A stretch of 16,658 nucleotides of DNA from Actinomycetes bacterium. GTDB taxonomy: Bacteria; Actinomycetota; Thermoleophilia; Solirubrobacterales; Solirubrobacteraceae. The notes below the pieces were generated by a model, which ran no database searches, was not told the origin of the DNA, and saw only the letters and a list, made by a program, of their open reading frames with translations. Position 1 is the first letter of the stretch. Every line of letters begins with the position of its first letter. Of the stretch, positions 7,690 to 12,213 are shown one piece after another. The stretch lies in contig JAEZDB010000470.1 of NCBI GenBank assembly GCA_023429855.1, positions 1 to 16,658 on the forward strand. The letters run 5' to 3'. The position numbers and the translations under genes were made by a program.

Positions 7690-7695
7690 TAGACT
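7690..7695 (+). promoter_or_regulatory. Putative -10 of the small membrane peptide gene
   Basis: TAGACT ends 9 bases before the ATG at 7705 and is preceded by GT, giving GTTAGACT. The ctaC -10 context (AGTTAGAAT) is nearly the same, hinting at shared control of the two oxidase units. No Shine-Dalgarno is present. Confidence 0.5.
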
Positions 7696-7704
7696 GGTCA
7701 GCCA

Positions 7705-7824
7705 ATGGATAAGCAACTCGTCAGAAGCAACTTCCGGGTCACGCTCATCTCGTCGCTCGTCGCGCTGGTGATGACCGGCGCAGGGTTCGTCGCCTCGGTC
7801 ATCTACGTCGGAGGTACGCCGTAA
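7705..7824 (+). CDS. 39-residue single-helix membrane peptide, candidate oxidase accessory subunit
   Basis: A short frame encodes MDKQLVRSNFRVTLISSL and ends in IYVGGTP. A positively charged N-terminus (Lys3, Arg7, Arg11) precedes one hydrophobic helix at about residues 12-35, so the N-terminus is predicted to be cytoplasmic. Support for coding comes from three signs: a promoter-like TAGACT 9 bases before the ATG; a stop codon (TAA, 7822-7824) sharing its last base with the ATG of the next gene; and a membrane-peptide composition. It lies directly behind the ctaC-ctaD-ctaB operon and is coupled to the His-tailed protein. I do not recognise the family. A role as a tiny subunit or assembly factor of the oxidase is inferred from position only. 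Confidence 0.7.
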   Translation: MDKQLVRSNFRVTLISSLVALVMTGAGFVASVIYVGGTP

Positions 7825-8138
7825 TGGCTACCGAGCGTCAGCTCCCGCCCGTCGGCGAGGAGATCCACCTCCCCGGCCTCAGCGCCCAGCCGCTCATGGT
7901 GGCGGTCACGTCGACGATCGCCCTCCTCGGTGTCACGATCTCTACACCGGTCGTCTTCATCGTCGGTATGACCGGCCTGCTGATCACGCTCTTCCTCTGG
8001 ATCCGCGACGCCGTCGCCGAGTTCAAAGCACTGCCGGATCACCACGACCACGGTCATGACGACCACGGTCATGGCCACGGGCACGCCGAGCCTGTTCCGG
8101 TCGACGTCGCCAAGAGCGAACCGGCCGCCGAGCACTAA
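7824..8138 (+). CDS. Small two-helix membrane protein with His-rich tail, probable cytochrome c oxidase subunit IV-like
   Basis: A 104-residue protein with a short polar N-terminus containing GEEIHLPG, two adjacent hydrophobic helices at about 23-41 and 44-62, then a charged connector (WIRDAVAEFKALP) and a histidine-rich tail (HHDHGHDDHGHGHGH at about 73-87). The (E)IHLPG lead followed by a two-helix hairpin resembles small fourth-subunit proteins of actinobacterial oxidases; this is a recollection of family style, not a search. The His/Asp/Gly tail could bind Cu, Zn or Ni. It is encoded partly by a 15-bp tandem repeat (8045-8074). A GGAGG site lies 9 bases before the ATG, and the ATG overlaps the upstream stop by one base. 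A hairpin terminator follows. What else it could be: a metallochaperone-like accessory protein. Confidence 0.75.
   Translation: MATERQLPPVGEEIHLPGLSAQPLMVAVTSTIALLGVTISTPVVFIVGMTGLLITLFLWIRDAVAEFKALPDHHDHGHDDHGHGHGHAEPVPVDVAKSEPAAEH
8045..8074 (+). repeat. 15-bp tandem duplication in the His-rich tail
   Basis: CGACCACGGTCATGA (8045-8059) is followed at once by CGACCACGGTCATGG (8060-8074), differing only at the last base. The repeat encodes two rounds of D-H-G-H-D and is in frame. It probably arose by slippage and lengthens the metal-binding tail. Confidence 0.8.
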
Positions 8139-8192
8139 GCACCGCGGCACCCGCAGGCGCCAACCTCGCAGCCGCCCTCGGCTGCACCCCGC

Positions 8193-8218
8193 ACGGGCAT
8201 CGCATTCGCGGTGCCCGT
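8193..8218 (+). terminator. Terminator hairpin after the His-tailed protein gene
   Basis: ACGGGCATCGC (8193-8203) pairs with GCGGTGCCCGT (8208-8218) through 11 bp including one T-G wobble, with a 4-base loop ATTC. A moderately T-rich stretch (TGTCGTTTCT) follows. It begins 54 bases after the stop at 8138. Confidence 0.7.
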
Positions 8219-8285
8219 TGTCGTTTCTGCCCCGTCGATGCCGGGCAGGCTGCCACCCTCGCCGATCGAGCCGAGCGCGCGGGTC

Positions 8286-8306
8286 GTCCACCGAGAGCTG
8301 GTGGAC
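8286..8306. other. Perfect 7-bp inverted repeat in the convergent gap
   Basis: GTCCACC (8286-8292) and GGTGGAC (8300-8306) surround GAGAGCT. It lies between the convergent His-tailed protein and CBS-protein genes and could act as an additional bidirectional terminator. There is no T-tract on either side. Confidence 0.4.
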
Positions 8307-8333
8307 CCCGAAGTGCGCCGGCGAGCCGAAGGT

Positions 8334-8350
8334 TGGCCGTAAAGCGGCCA
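8334..8350 (-). terminator. Terminator-like hairpin after the CBS gene
   Basis: TGGCCG (8334-8339) and CGGCCA (8345-8350) form a 6-bp stem with a 5-base loop, two bases after the TAG stop of the minus-strand CBS-domain gene. Confidence 0.45.
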
Positions 8351-8352
8351 GG

Positions 8353-8763
8353 CTAGGCGCTGGCTCCAGCGGTCTTGCGGTGCATCTGCATCGCAATCGG
8401 CTCCCACGCCGCCACGATGTCTCGGATCGACACGACGCCGACGACGTCGTAGCCGTCGACCACCACGAGGTGCCGGCAACGCCCGCGGAGCATCATCTGC
8501 GCGGCCTGCTCGAGCGGCCAGCTCGGGACGGCGATGGCGGTATCACGTGCCATGTGGTTCGCGACGACCTCTTTGTCGAGATCGAGGCCGGCGGCGACAG
8601 CCTTGACGATGTCGCGCTCCGCCACGATGCCCGGACCCATGCCGTCGGGGTCGTTGATAACGGCCGAACCGACACCACGCTCAGCCATCTTCTCGGCGGC
8701 CTCTCGCAAGGTGTGCCCCGGCCCGACGGTGAGGACCACCGCCGACATCGCTTCGCTAACCAT
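8353..8763 (-). CDS. CBS-domain pair protein
   Basis: A 136-residue stand-alone protein made of two CBS motifs. The first runs from VSEAMSAVVLTVGPGHTLREAAEKM to GPGIVAERDIVKAV, the second from VANHMARDTAIAVPSWPLEQAAQ to GVVSIRDIVAAW. The conserved endings (G-I-V-A/S-x-R-D-I-V) are clear. Such pairs usually bind adenine nucleotides as sensors; no effector domain is fused here, so the target is unknown. The frame is open to an ATG at 8883, but the extra 40 residues are Arg/Ser-rich and unlike the family. ATG 8763 starts at MVSEAMS, which matches the usual N-terminus of these proteins, and has GGGAG about 12 bases upstream. It is transcribed divergently from the AraC-type gene. The leader between the predicted transcript start near 8862 and the ATG is about 100 bases. 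Confidence 0.88.
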   Translation of the reverse strand: MVSEAMSAVVLTVGPGHTLREAAEKMAERGVGSAVINDPDGMGPGIVAERDIVKAVAAGLDLDKEVVANHMARDTAIAVPSWPLEQAAQMMLRGRCRHLVVVDGYDVVGVVSIRDIVAAWEPIAMQMHRKTAGASA

Positions 8764-8843
8764 CGCTGTGCTGCTCTCCCAGAGGATCGAACGGGGCGAG
8801 CGGCATGCCCTGAAAGCGCCGCAGATGCGACGTCCACCCCGTC

Positions 8844-8862
8844 GCTGGGTCGACGACCCAGC
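8844..8862. promoter_or_regulatory. Perfect 19-bp palindrome at the CBS gene transcript start
   Basis: GCTGGGTCG-A-CGACCCAGC is a perfect inverted repeat with 9-bp arms and a single central base. It begins at the position predicted as +1 for the minus-strand promoter at 8869-8898. It could be a repressor operator or a stabilising 5' mRNA hairpin. Confidence 0.5.
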
Positions 8863-8868
8863 CCGTCG

Positions 8869-8898
8869 ACCATATCGCATCAATCGTCACAATGTCCA
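8869..8898 (-). promoter_or_regulatory. Putative promoter of the CBS-domain gene
   Basis: On the minus strand TGGACA (8898-8893) and TATGGT (8874-8869) are separated by 18 bases. The first matches TTGACA at five of six positions and the second fits TAnnnT. The predicted start of transcription is near 8862. Confidence 0.45.
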
Positions 8899-9031
8899 CC
8901 CTCGACGGGCCCACTGGCGTGCGCTGTCGCACAACCGGGCTATGGTTGGACATGCGCCGCGTTGCCCTCCGCCAGCGACCGGGGGTGACCATCGGCTCGG
9001 AGCGCAAAAGCAGGCTTGTTGAACCACTTGC

Positions 9032-9061
9032 TTGCTTACGCAACGAACTAGGCGCTATAGT
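9032..9061 (+). promoter_or_regulatory. Putative promoter of the AraC-type gene
   Basis: TTGCTT (9032-9037) and TATAGT (9056-9061) lie 18 bases apart in an unusually AT-rich patch, predicting transcription from about 9068 and a leader of about 150 bases before the ATG at 9218. Confidence 0.55.
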
Positions 9062-9072
9062 TGCTATTGCAA
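9032..9072. promoter_or_regulatory. Pair of TTGC-N4-GCAA operator-like dyads
   Basis: TTGC-TTAC-GCAA (9032-9043) and TTGC-TATT-GCAA (9061-9072) are two copies of the same short dyad with centres 29 bp apart. The first coincides with the putative -35, the second begins at the last base of the -10 and covers the predicted transcript start. Such bracketing is typical of a repressor pair. The regulator is unknown. Confidence 0.55.
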
Positions 9073-9080
9073 GCACACAC

Positions 9081-9138
9081 GCGCCAGGATCTGCCTCTGA
9101 TGAGGCTAGGCGCATTCGAGCCCGGAGTGTCCACCGGG
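9081..9138 (+). other. Structured 5' leader of the AraC-type gene
   Basis: Two potential hairpins lie in the predicted leader. GCCTC-TGAT-GAGGC (9093-9106) is enclosed by outer arms GCGCC (9081-9085) and GGCGC (9109-9113) across an internal loop. CCCGG (9121-9125) pairs with CCGGG (9134-9138) around 8 bases. I do not recognise a known riboswitch. Confidence 0.4.
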
Positions 9139-9217
9139 AACCCCACCTCGATTGCACCGACCACGATCGCCCACCCACGCGACGTACACCCCACCGAGAC
9201 CCCCAGTCGAGGTACCC

Positions 9218-9628
9218 ATGACAGAGCATCGCGCCTCAACCATCGCCAGCCGCACCGCCCTCTACCGAGAGGCGGTCTCGGTCATCGAAGCCGATTACGC
9301 CTCGACGCTCACCCTCGACGACATCGCGGTCAAGATCGCATCGTCTCGTCGGCAGCTGCAGCGCGCCTTCGCCGAAGTGGGTGAGACCACGTTCCGCGAC
9401 GTGCTGACCGCCGTCCGCATGGACCGCGCCGCCGAGCTCCTCACCGATCCCCGGTATTCGGTGCGAAGCGTCGCGTTCCAAGTCGGCTACCGCCAGCCTG
9501 CCCAGTTCGCCAAGGCTTTCCGGCGGCACCACGGCCTCTCGCCTTCGGAGTTCCGGGTTCGTCGCCGTTTTGGCCTCGATGAACCGCAGACTTCCGGCCT
9601 TGAGTCGCGGTCCTACCTCCTCGCCTGA
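9218..9628 (+). CDS. Small AraC-family transcriptional regulator (DNA-binding domain only)
   Basis: A 136-residue protein consisting almost entirely of an AraC/XylS-type DNA-binding domain with two helix-turn-helix units. The first is around LTLDDIAVKIASSRRQLQRAF at residues 29-49. The second is YSVRSVAFQVGYRQPAQFAK, ending in AFRRHHGLSPSEFR, the usual family signature. No sensor domain is attached, so the size is close to MarA/SoxS-like stand-alone regulators and activity may be set by its own amount. ATG 9218 is chosen because GAGG lies 7 bases upstream; the upstream extension to 9152 adds residues that look non-coding. Its own promoter carries paired dyads, suggesting strict control by another factor or by itself. 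Targets are unknown; the divergent CBS gene is one candidate. Confidence 0.9.
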   Translation: MTEHRASTIASRTALYREAVSVIEADYASTLTLDDIAVKIASSRRQLQRAFAEVGETTFRDVLTAVRMDRAAELLTDPRYSVRSVAFQVGYRQPAQFAKAFRRHHGLSPSEFRVRRRFGLDEPQTSGLESRSYLLA

Positions 9629-9641
9629 GTTCGCCAGCGGA

Positions 9642-9666
9642 GCGGCCCCACGTCGGTGCGGGCCGC
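9642..9666 (+). terminator. Terminator hairpin after the AraC-type gene
   Basis: GCGGCCCCAC (9642-9651 region) pairs with GTG-C-GGGCCGC (ending 9666) with one bulged C and a loop of about 4 bases, 14 bases after the stop. There is no T-tract. Confidence 0.6.
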
Positions 9667-9684
9667 CTCGCCTGCCCTCCTTGG

Positions 9685-9690
9685 TAGGGT
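9685..9690 (+). promoter_or_regulatory. Putative -10 of the zinc-ribbon gene (leaderless type)
   Basis: TAGGGT ends 7 bases before the GTG start at 9698. No Shine-Dalgarno is present. Confidence 0.45.
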
Positions 9691-9697
9691 TGGCGGC

Positions 9698-9961
9698 GTG
9701 AAGCAGCGTTACCGGTTCCGCACGCCCTCGAGCGGCCGCGAGCTCATCCTCGAGGCCGATCCCGAGCTGGTCTACCACGACCACGTCAGCGGTGAGAAGC
9801 TCGAAGTCATCGGCAAGGTTCTGCCGCTCGCGCCGTCGAAGTCCAACCTTCCTTGGTCGGTCGCGACCTTGCGCATCTGCCCCCACTGCGGGTCGATGGC
9901 GCAGCGCGACCTTAACGAGTGCCCCACCTGCGGCCGCCGCATGACGGCGCTCGCTGATTAG
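9698..9961 (+). CDS. 87-residue zinc-ribbon protein of unknown function
   Basis: A small soluble protein with an N-terminal region of alternating hydrophobic and charged residues (YRFRTPSSGRELILEADPEL) and a C-terminal zinc ribbon, Cys61-x2-Cys64-x10-Cys75-x2-Cys78 (CPHCG and CPTCG knuckles). The ribbon should bind one Zn ion and may mediate protein or nucleic-acid contact. I do not recognise the N-terminal part. GTG 9698 is preferred over the upstream ATG at 9656, because the upstream segment would contain the terminator of the previous gene and the -10-like TAGGGT. The stop codon at 9959-9961 overlaps the hairpin that precedes the lipoprotein gene, so the two are probably co-transcribed. 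Confidence 0.78.
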   Translation: MKQRYRFRTPSSGRELILEADPELVYHDHVSGEKLEVIGKVLPLAPSKSNLPWSVATLRICPHCGSMAQRDLNECPTCGRRMTALAD

Positions 9962-9974
9962 GAGCATCGGCTCC
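9961..9974 (+). promoter_or_regulatory. Hairpin sequestering the Shine-Dalgarno of the lipoprotein gene
   Basis: GGAGC (9961-9965) pairs with GCTCC (9970-9974) around ATCG. The only Shine-Dalgarno-like sequence (GGAG) is in the left arm, and the ATG follows the right arm directly at 9975. The upstream stop codon ends at 9961, so ribosomes finishing the zinc-ribbon gene could open the hairpin. Confidence 0.5.
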
Positions 9975-10463
9975 ATGCGCCGGCCGGCAACTCGCGGCAG
10001 CATCGCATTGGTGCTGGCCGCCACGGTCCTTGCGGGCTGTGGTGGCGGCACCGAGGTTGCCCCCGAGCCGGCGGGCAGCCCCGACGTCGTTCCGCCCACC
10101 GGCGACGTGACGTCGCTCGCGTCGAGCGGTGGTTCGTCTTCGGCCACGACGCCGGAGACCACACCCGACTCGACCACGCCCACCACGCCCGACGACGCCT
10201 CGACGAGCACCGGTAGCACCAGCTCCGGGTCAAGCTCGACCAGCGGCGGCACGTCGACCGGCAGCGGCTCGACCGGCGGCGCCGGTACGAGCGGTGGCAC
10301 CACCACCGGTGGCGCCACGGGTTCGACCGGCGGAACCGGCACCGCGGGCAACACCGGTGGCACCGGCACCAGCGGCGGTGGCGGTGGCGGCGGAACCGGC
10401 ACCGACGGCGGTGGCACCGGCGCTGGCGGCGACTTCTGTGAACTGAATCCGGGCGTGTGCTGA
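9975..10463 (+). CDS. Ser/Thr/Gly-rich lipoprotein
   Basis: A 162-residue exported lipoprotein. The signal peptide has an Arg-rich start, the hydrophobic stretch ALVLAATVLAG and a lipobox LAGC with Cys22 as the lipidation site. After a short Pro-rich part the chain is almost pure Ser, Thr, Gly and some Pro/Asp (about residues 47-150), a flexible linker-like region that could be O-glycosylated. It ends in the short module DFCELNPGVC, whose two cysteines (154, 162) could form a disulfide. There is no globular domain, so it probably serves as a surface tether or stalk. The low complexity makes the opposite strand read as a long Pro-rich frame, which is a shadow. The next secreted protein gene starts 37 bp downstream and may be co-transcribed. 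Confidence 0.82.
   Translation: MRRPATRGSIALVLAATVLAGCGGGTEVAPEPAGSPDVVPPTGDVTSLASSGGSSSATTPETTPDSTTPTTPDDASTSTGSTSSGSSSTSGGTSTGSGSTGGAGTSGGTTTGGATGSTGGTGTAGNTGGTGTSGGGGGGGTGTDGGGTGAGGDFCELNPGVC
10028..10430 (+). repeat. Low-complexity Ser/Thr/Gly coding tract
   Basis: Degenerate reiterations of ACCGGCGG/GGTGGCACC-type units (for example GGCGGAACCGGCACC occurs near 10330 and 10390) encode the Thr-Gly-Gly/Ser-Gly-Gly linker of the lipoprotein. Length variation by slippage would be expected. Confidence 0.6.
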
Positions 10464-10500
10464 CCGCTCCGATCGGCCCGGTTCTGTGTTGGAACCTCTG

Positions 10501-11202
10501 ATGAAACACCGTCATCTTCTCCCCCTCCTCGCGATCGTCGCTGCGCTGCTCCCGCCCGCTGCGGCGTCGGCGGCCGTCACCGAGATCGCGCCTCTCGGAA
10601 CGAACACCGCAGGCTGTCCAGGCTTCGCAGAGAAGGACTGCGGCATCCTCGTCGTCCGTCAGACCGGCTTCCAGGCCAAGGTCGGCACGACCAGGGCATT
10701 CACCACCGCGAAGACCTCAGGCCACGTCGTGGGCTGGTCCGTCTCCCTCGTCTCGGTTGCGGCTTCAAAGGTCAAAGAGGTCAACGACAAGTACGGCGGG
10801 GCGCCGCGTGCGGCCATCGTCATCCTCGCGCCGCTGGGGAAGTCGAAGTTCAAGGTGGTCCAGAAGGGCCCGCTTGAGGACCTCACGAAGTACCTTGGCA
10901 CCACCCCGACCTTCGCCCTGCCCACCGCTCTGCCGATCAAGCCCGGGCAGGTTGTCGGGATCACCATCCCGACGTGGGCGCCGCTGCTGCAGCTCGGCCT
11001 CGGAAGCGACACGTCGTGGCGCTCGAGCAAGCCGCTCAAGGAGTCCGTCGAGAAGGACTACCGCCCGCAGCGTGCGCTCGTCGGCACCAACACCGACGCG
11101 TCCTTTGCGGCGCTGTACCAGCGGGCTCGCATGGCCTACAGCGCGGTGATGATCCCGACGCCGACGCCGGCGAAGAGCAAGAAGACCAAGAAGAGCAAGT
11201 AG
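10501..11202 (+). CDS. Secreted protein of unknown function with Lys-rich C-terminus
   Basis: A 233-residue protein with a clear signal peptide (MKHRHLLPLLAIVAALL, AAASA cleavage near residue 24). The mature part has two early cysteines (39, 47) in a TNTAGCPGFAEKDCGILVV context, then alternating hydrophobic strands (HVVGWSVSLVSVAA, AAIVILAPLG, LPIKPGQVVGITIPTWAP) that suggest a beta-rich extracellular domain, and a basic tail (KSKKTKKSK). The style resembles secreted hypothetical proteins common in Solirubrobacterales, from recollection only. ATG 10501 has a weak GGAA about 8 bases upstream; a GTG at 10486 would add five residues before the same signal peptide and is less likely. It sits between the lipoprotein and the ABC operon. 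Confidence 0.78.
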   Translation: MKHRHLLPLLAIVAALLPPAAASAAVTEIAPLGTNTAGCPGFAEKDCGILVVRQTGFQAKVGTTRAFTTAKTSGHVVGWSVSLVSVAASKVKEVNDKYGGAPRAAIVILAPLGKSKFKVVQKGPLEDLTKYLGTTPTFALPTALPIKPGQVVGITIPTWAPLLQLGLGSDTSWRSSKPLKESVEKDYRPQRALVGTNTDASFAALYQRARMAYSAVMIPTPTPAKSKKTKKSK

Positions 11203-11204
11203 CG

Positions 11205-11237
11205 CTCGCGGGCTGCGTGCCCGGGGCCGCCCGCGAG
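11205..11237 (+). terminator. Terminator-like hairpin before the ABC operon
   Basis: CTCGCGGGC (11205-11213) and GCCCGCGAG (11229-11237) are perfect 9-bp arms around a 15-base GC-rich loop, beginning two bases after the stop of the secreted-protein gene. There is no T-tract. Its last three bases are shared with the next dyad. Confidence 0.6.
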
Positions 11238-11252
11238 GACACTAGAGTCCTC
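11235..11252 (+). promoter_or_regulatory. Putative -10 and dyad ahead of the ABC exporter operon
   Basis: GAGGAC-ACTAGA-GTCCTC (11235-11252) is an inverted repeat with 6-bp arms. It contains the -10-like TAGAGT (11243-11248), which ends 8 bases before the GTG at 11257. A repressor on this dyad would block the promoter. The function is inferred. Confidence 0.45.
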
Positions 11253-11256
11253 CGGC

Positions 11257-12213
11257 GTGTCCCACGCGATCGTCACCCGCGCCATCGAGAAGCGCTACCC
11301 CAAGGGCGGCACCTACGCCGTACAGGGCGTCGACCTCGACGTCGAGGACGGTGAGGTCTACGGCTTCCTCGGCCCAAACGGAGCGGGCAAGTCGACGATG
11401 GTGCGGCTCCTCGTCACGCTGCTGCGCCCCACGAGCGGGAGCGCCCTCGTCGCCGGCCACGACGTCGTGAAGGATCCGGCCGCTGTGCGCGCCAGCATCG
11501 GCGTCGCGCTCCAGGATGCCGCCATCGACCCGCTCATGACAGGCCGCGAGCTGCTGGAGCTCCAGGCCGTCCTCCACGGGATGTCGCGCCGCGAGTCTGC
11601 CCCGCGCGGCGCGCTGCTGCTTGAGCGCGTGGGCCTCTCGGCAGCCGGCGACAAGCGGGTCGGCGAGTACTCCGGCGGCTTCGGCCGCCGACTCGACCTC
11701 GCGATGGCGCTGATCCACGAGCCGCGCGTGCTCTTCCTCGACGAGCCGACCACCGGACTCGATCCGTCGAGCCGGCTCCTGCTGTGGGCTGAGGTCCGCC
11801 GCCTGCGCGACCAGGGAACGACGGTCTTCCTCACGACGCAGTACCTCGAGGAGGCCGACCAGCTCGCTGACCGCGTCGGCATCATCTCGGGCGGCCGGCT
11901 CGTCGCTGAAGACACGCCCACGGCGCTGAAGGCGCAGGTCGGGCGGCCGCACGTGCACGTCGTGCTGATCGATCCAACCGACCGCCCGCAGGCGCTGCAG
12001 GTGGCCGCCGCCGTCGGCGAGTCCCGGCCGGGCGTCACCGACGCGTGTATGGACGTCTCCGTCGACGACGGCTCCCGTGAGCTGCCTGCGCTGGTCCGCG
12101 CCCTCGACGACGCCGGGATCGCCGTCGCGGGTCTCGACGTCGTCCGCCCGACCCTCGACGACGTGTTCTTGCAGAAGACCGGTGAGCACCTCGCCGAGGA
12201 GCCGGTCGTATGA
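11257..12213 (+). CDS. ABC transporter ATP-binding protein, DrrA-like
   Basis: The cytoplasmic ATPase subunit of an exporter, 318 residues. Motifs in order: Walker A GPNGAGKST at 39-47, Q-loop Gln86, signature YSGGF at 138-142, Walker B VLFLDE at 158-163 followed by PTTGLDP, and switch region TTQYLEEADQLADRV with Gln at 195. Gln in place of the usual switch His is, as I recall, typical of the DrrA (daunorubicin resistance) branch. The C-terminal extension ending in RPTLDDVFLQKTGEHL is also characteristic of that branch. The start is GTG at 11257 with a -10-like TAGAGT 8 bases before it. Its stop overlaps the first permease gene (ATGA). The substrate cannot be told from the sequence: DrrA relatives export drugs, lipids or polyketides. 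Confidence 0.93.
   Translation: MSHAIVTRAIEKRYPKGGTYAVQGVDLDVEDGEVYGFLGPNGAGKSTMVRLLVTLLRPTSGSALVAGHDVVKDPAAVRASIGVALQDAAIDPLMTGRELLELQAVLHGMSRRESAPRGALLLERVGLSAAGDKRVGEYSGGFGRRLDLAMALIHEPRVLFLDEPTTGLDPSSRLLLWAEVRRLRDQGTTVFLTTQYLEEADQLADRVGIISGGRLVAEDTPTALKAQVGRPHVHVVLIDPTDRPQALQVAAAVGESRPGVTDACMDVSVDDGSRELPALVRALDDAGIAVAGLDVVRPTLDDVFLQKTGEHLAEEPVV

Larger units (their letters stand above)
8764..9217. other. 454-bp divergent non-coding region between the CBS and AraC-type genes
   Basis: No convincing gene is present. Frames that cross the region on either strand read as Arg/Pro/Ser-rich shadows and lack domain features. It does hold several regulatory signals: a 19-bp palindrome (8844-8862) at the predicted transcript start of the CBS gene; a TGGACA-N18-TATGGT promoter for that gene; a small stem GTGCG-CTGT-CGCAC (8919-8932); a TTGCTT-N18-TATAGT promoter (9032-9061) with two operator-like dyads; and a folded leader of about 150 bases ahead of the AraC-type gene. 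The stretch around 9000-9080 is visibly richer in A and T than its surroundings. Confidence 0.6.

Noticed and set aside
8756..9229. Minus-strand 157-codon frame and plus-strand 109-codon frame (8892-9221) in the divergent region
   Set aside because: Neither shows a domain, a ribosome site or plausible composition, and both run through promoter-like and palindromic sequence.
9236..10417. Minus-strand proline-rich frame (PPP/PVPP repeats)
   Set aside because: It is the complement of the Thr/Gly/Ser codons of the lipoprotein and runs through the AraC-type gene and zinc-ribbon gene on the other strand.
11833..11862. Gln instead of His in the switch loop of the ABC ATPase
   Set aside because: The TTQYLEEAD form is, as I recall, usual in DrrA-type ATPases, so it is not a sign of a dead enzyme.
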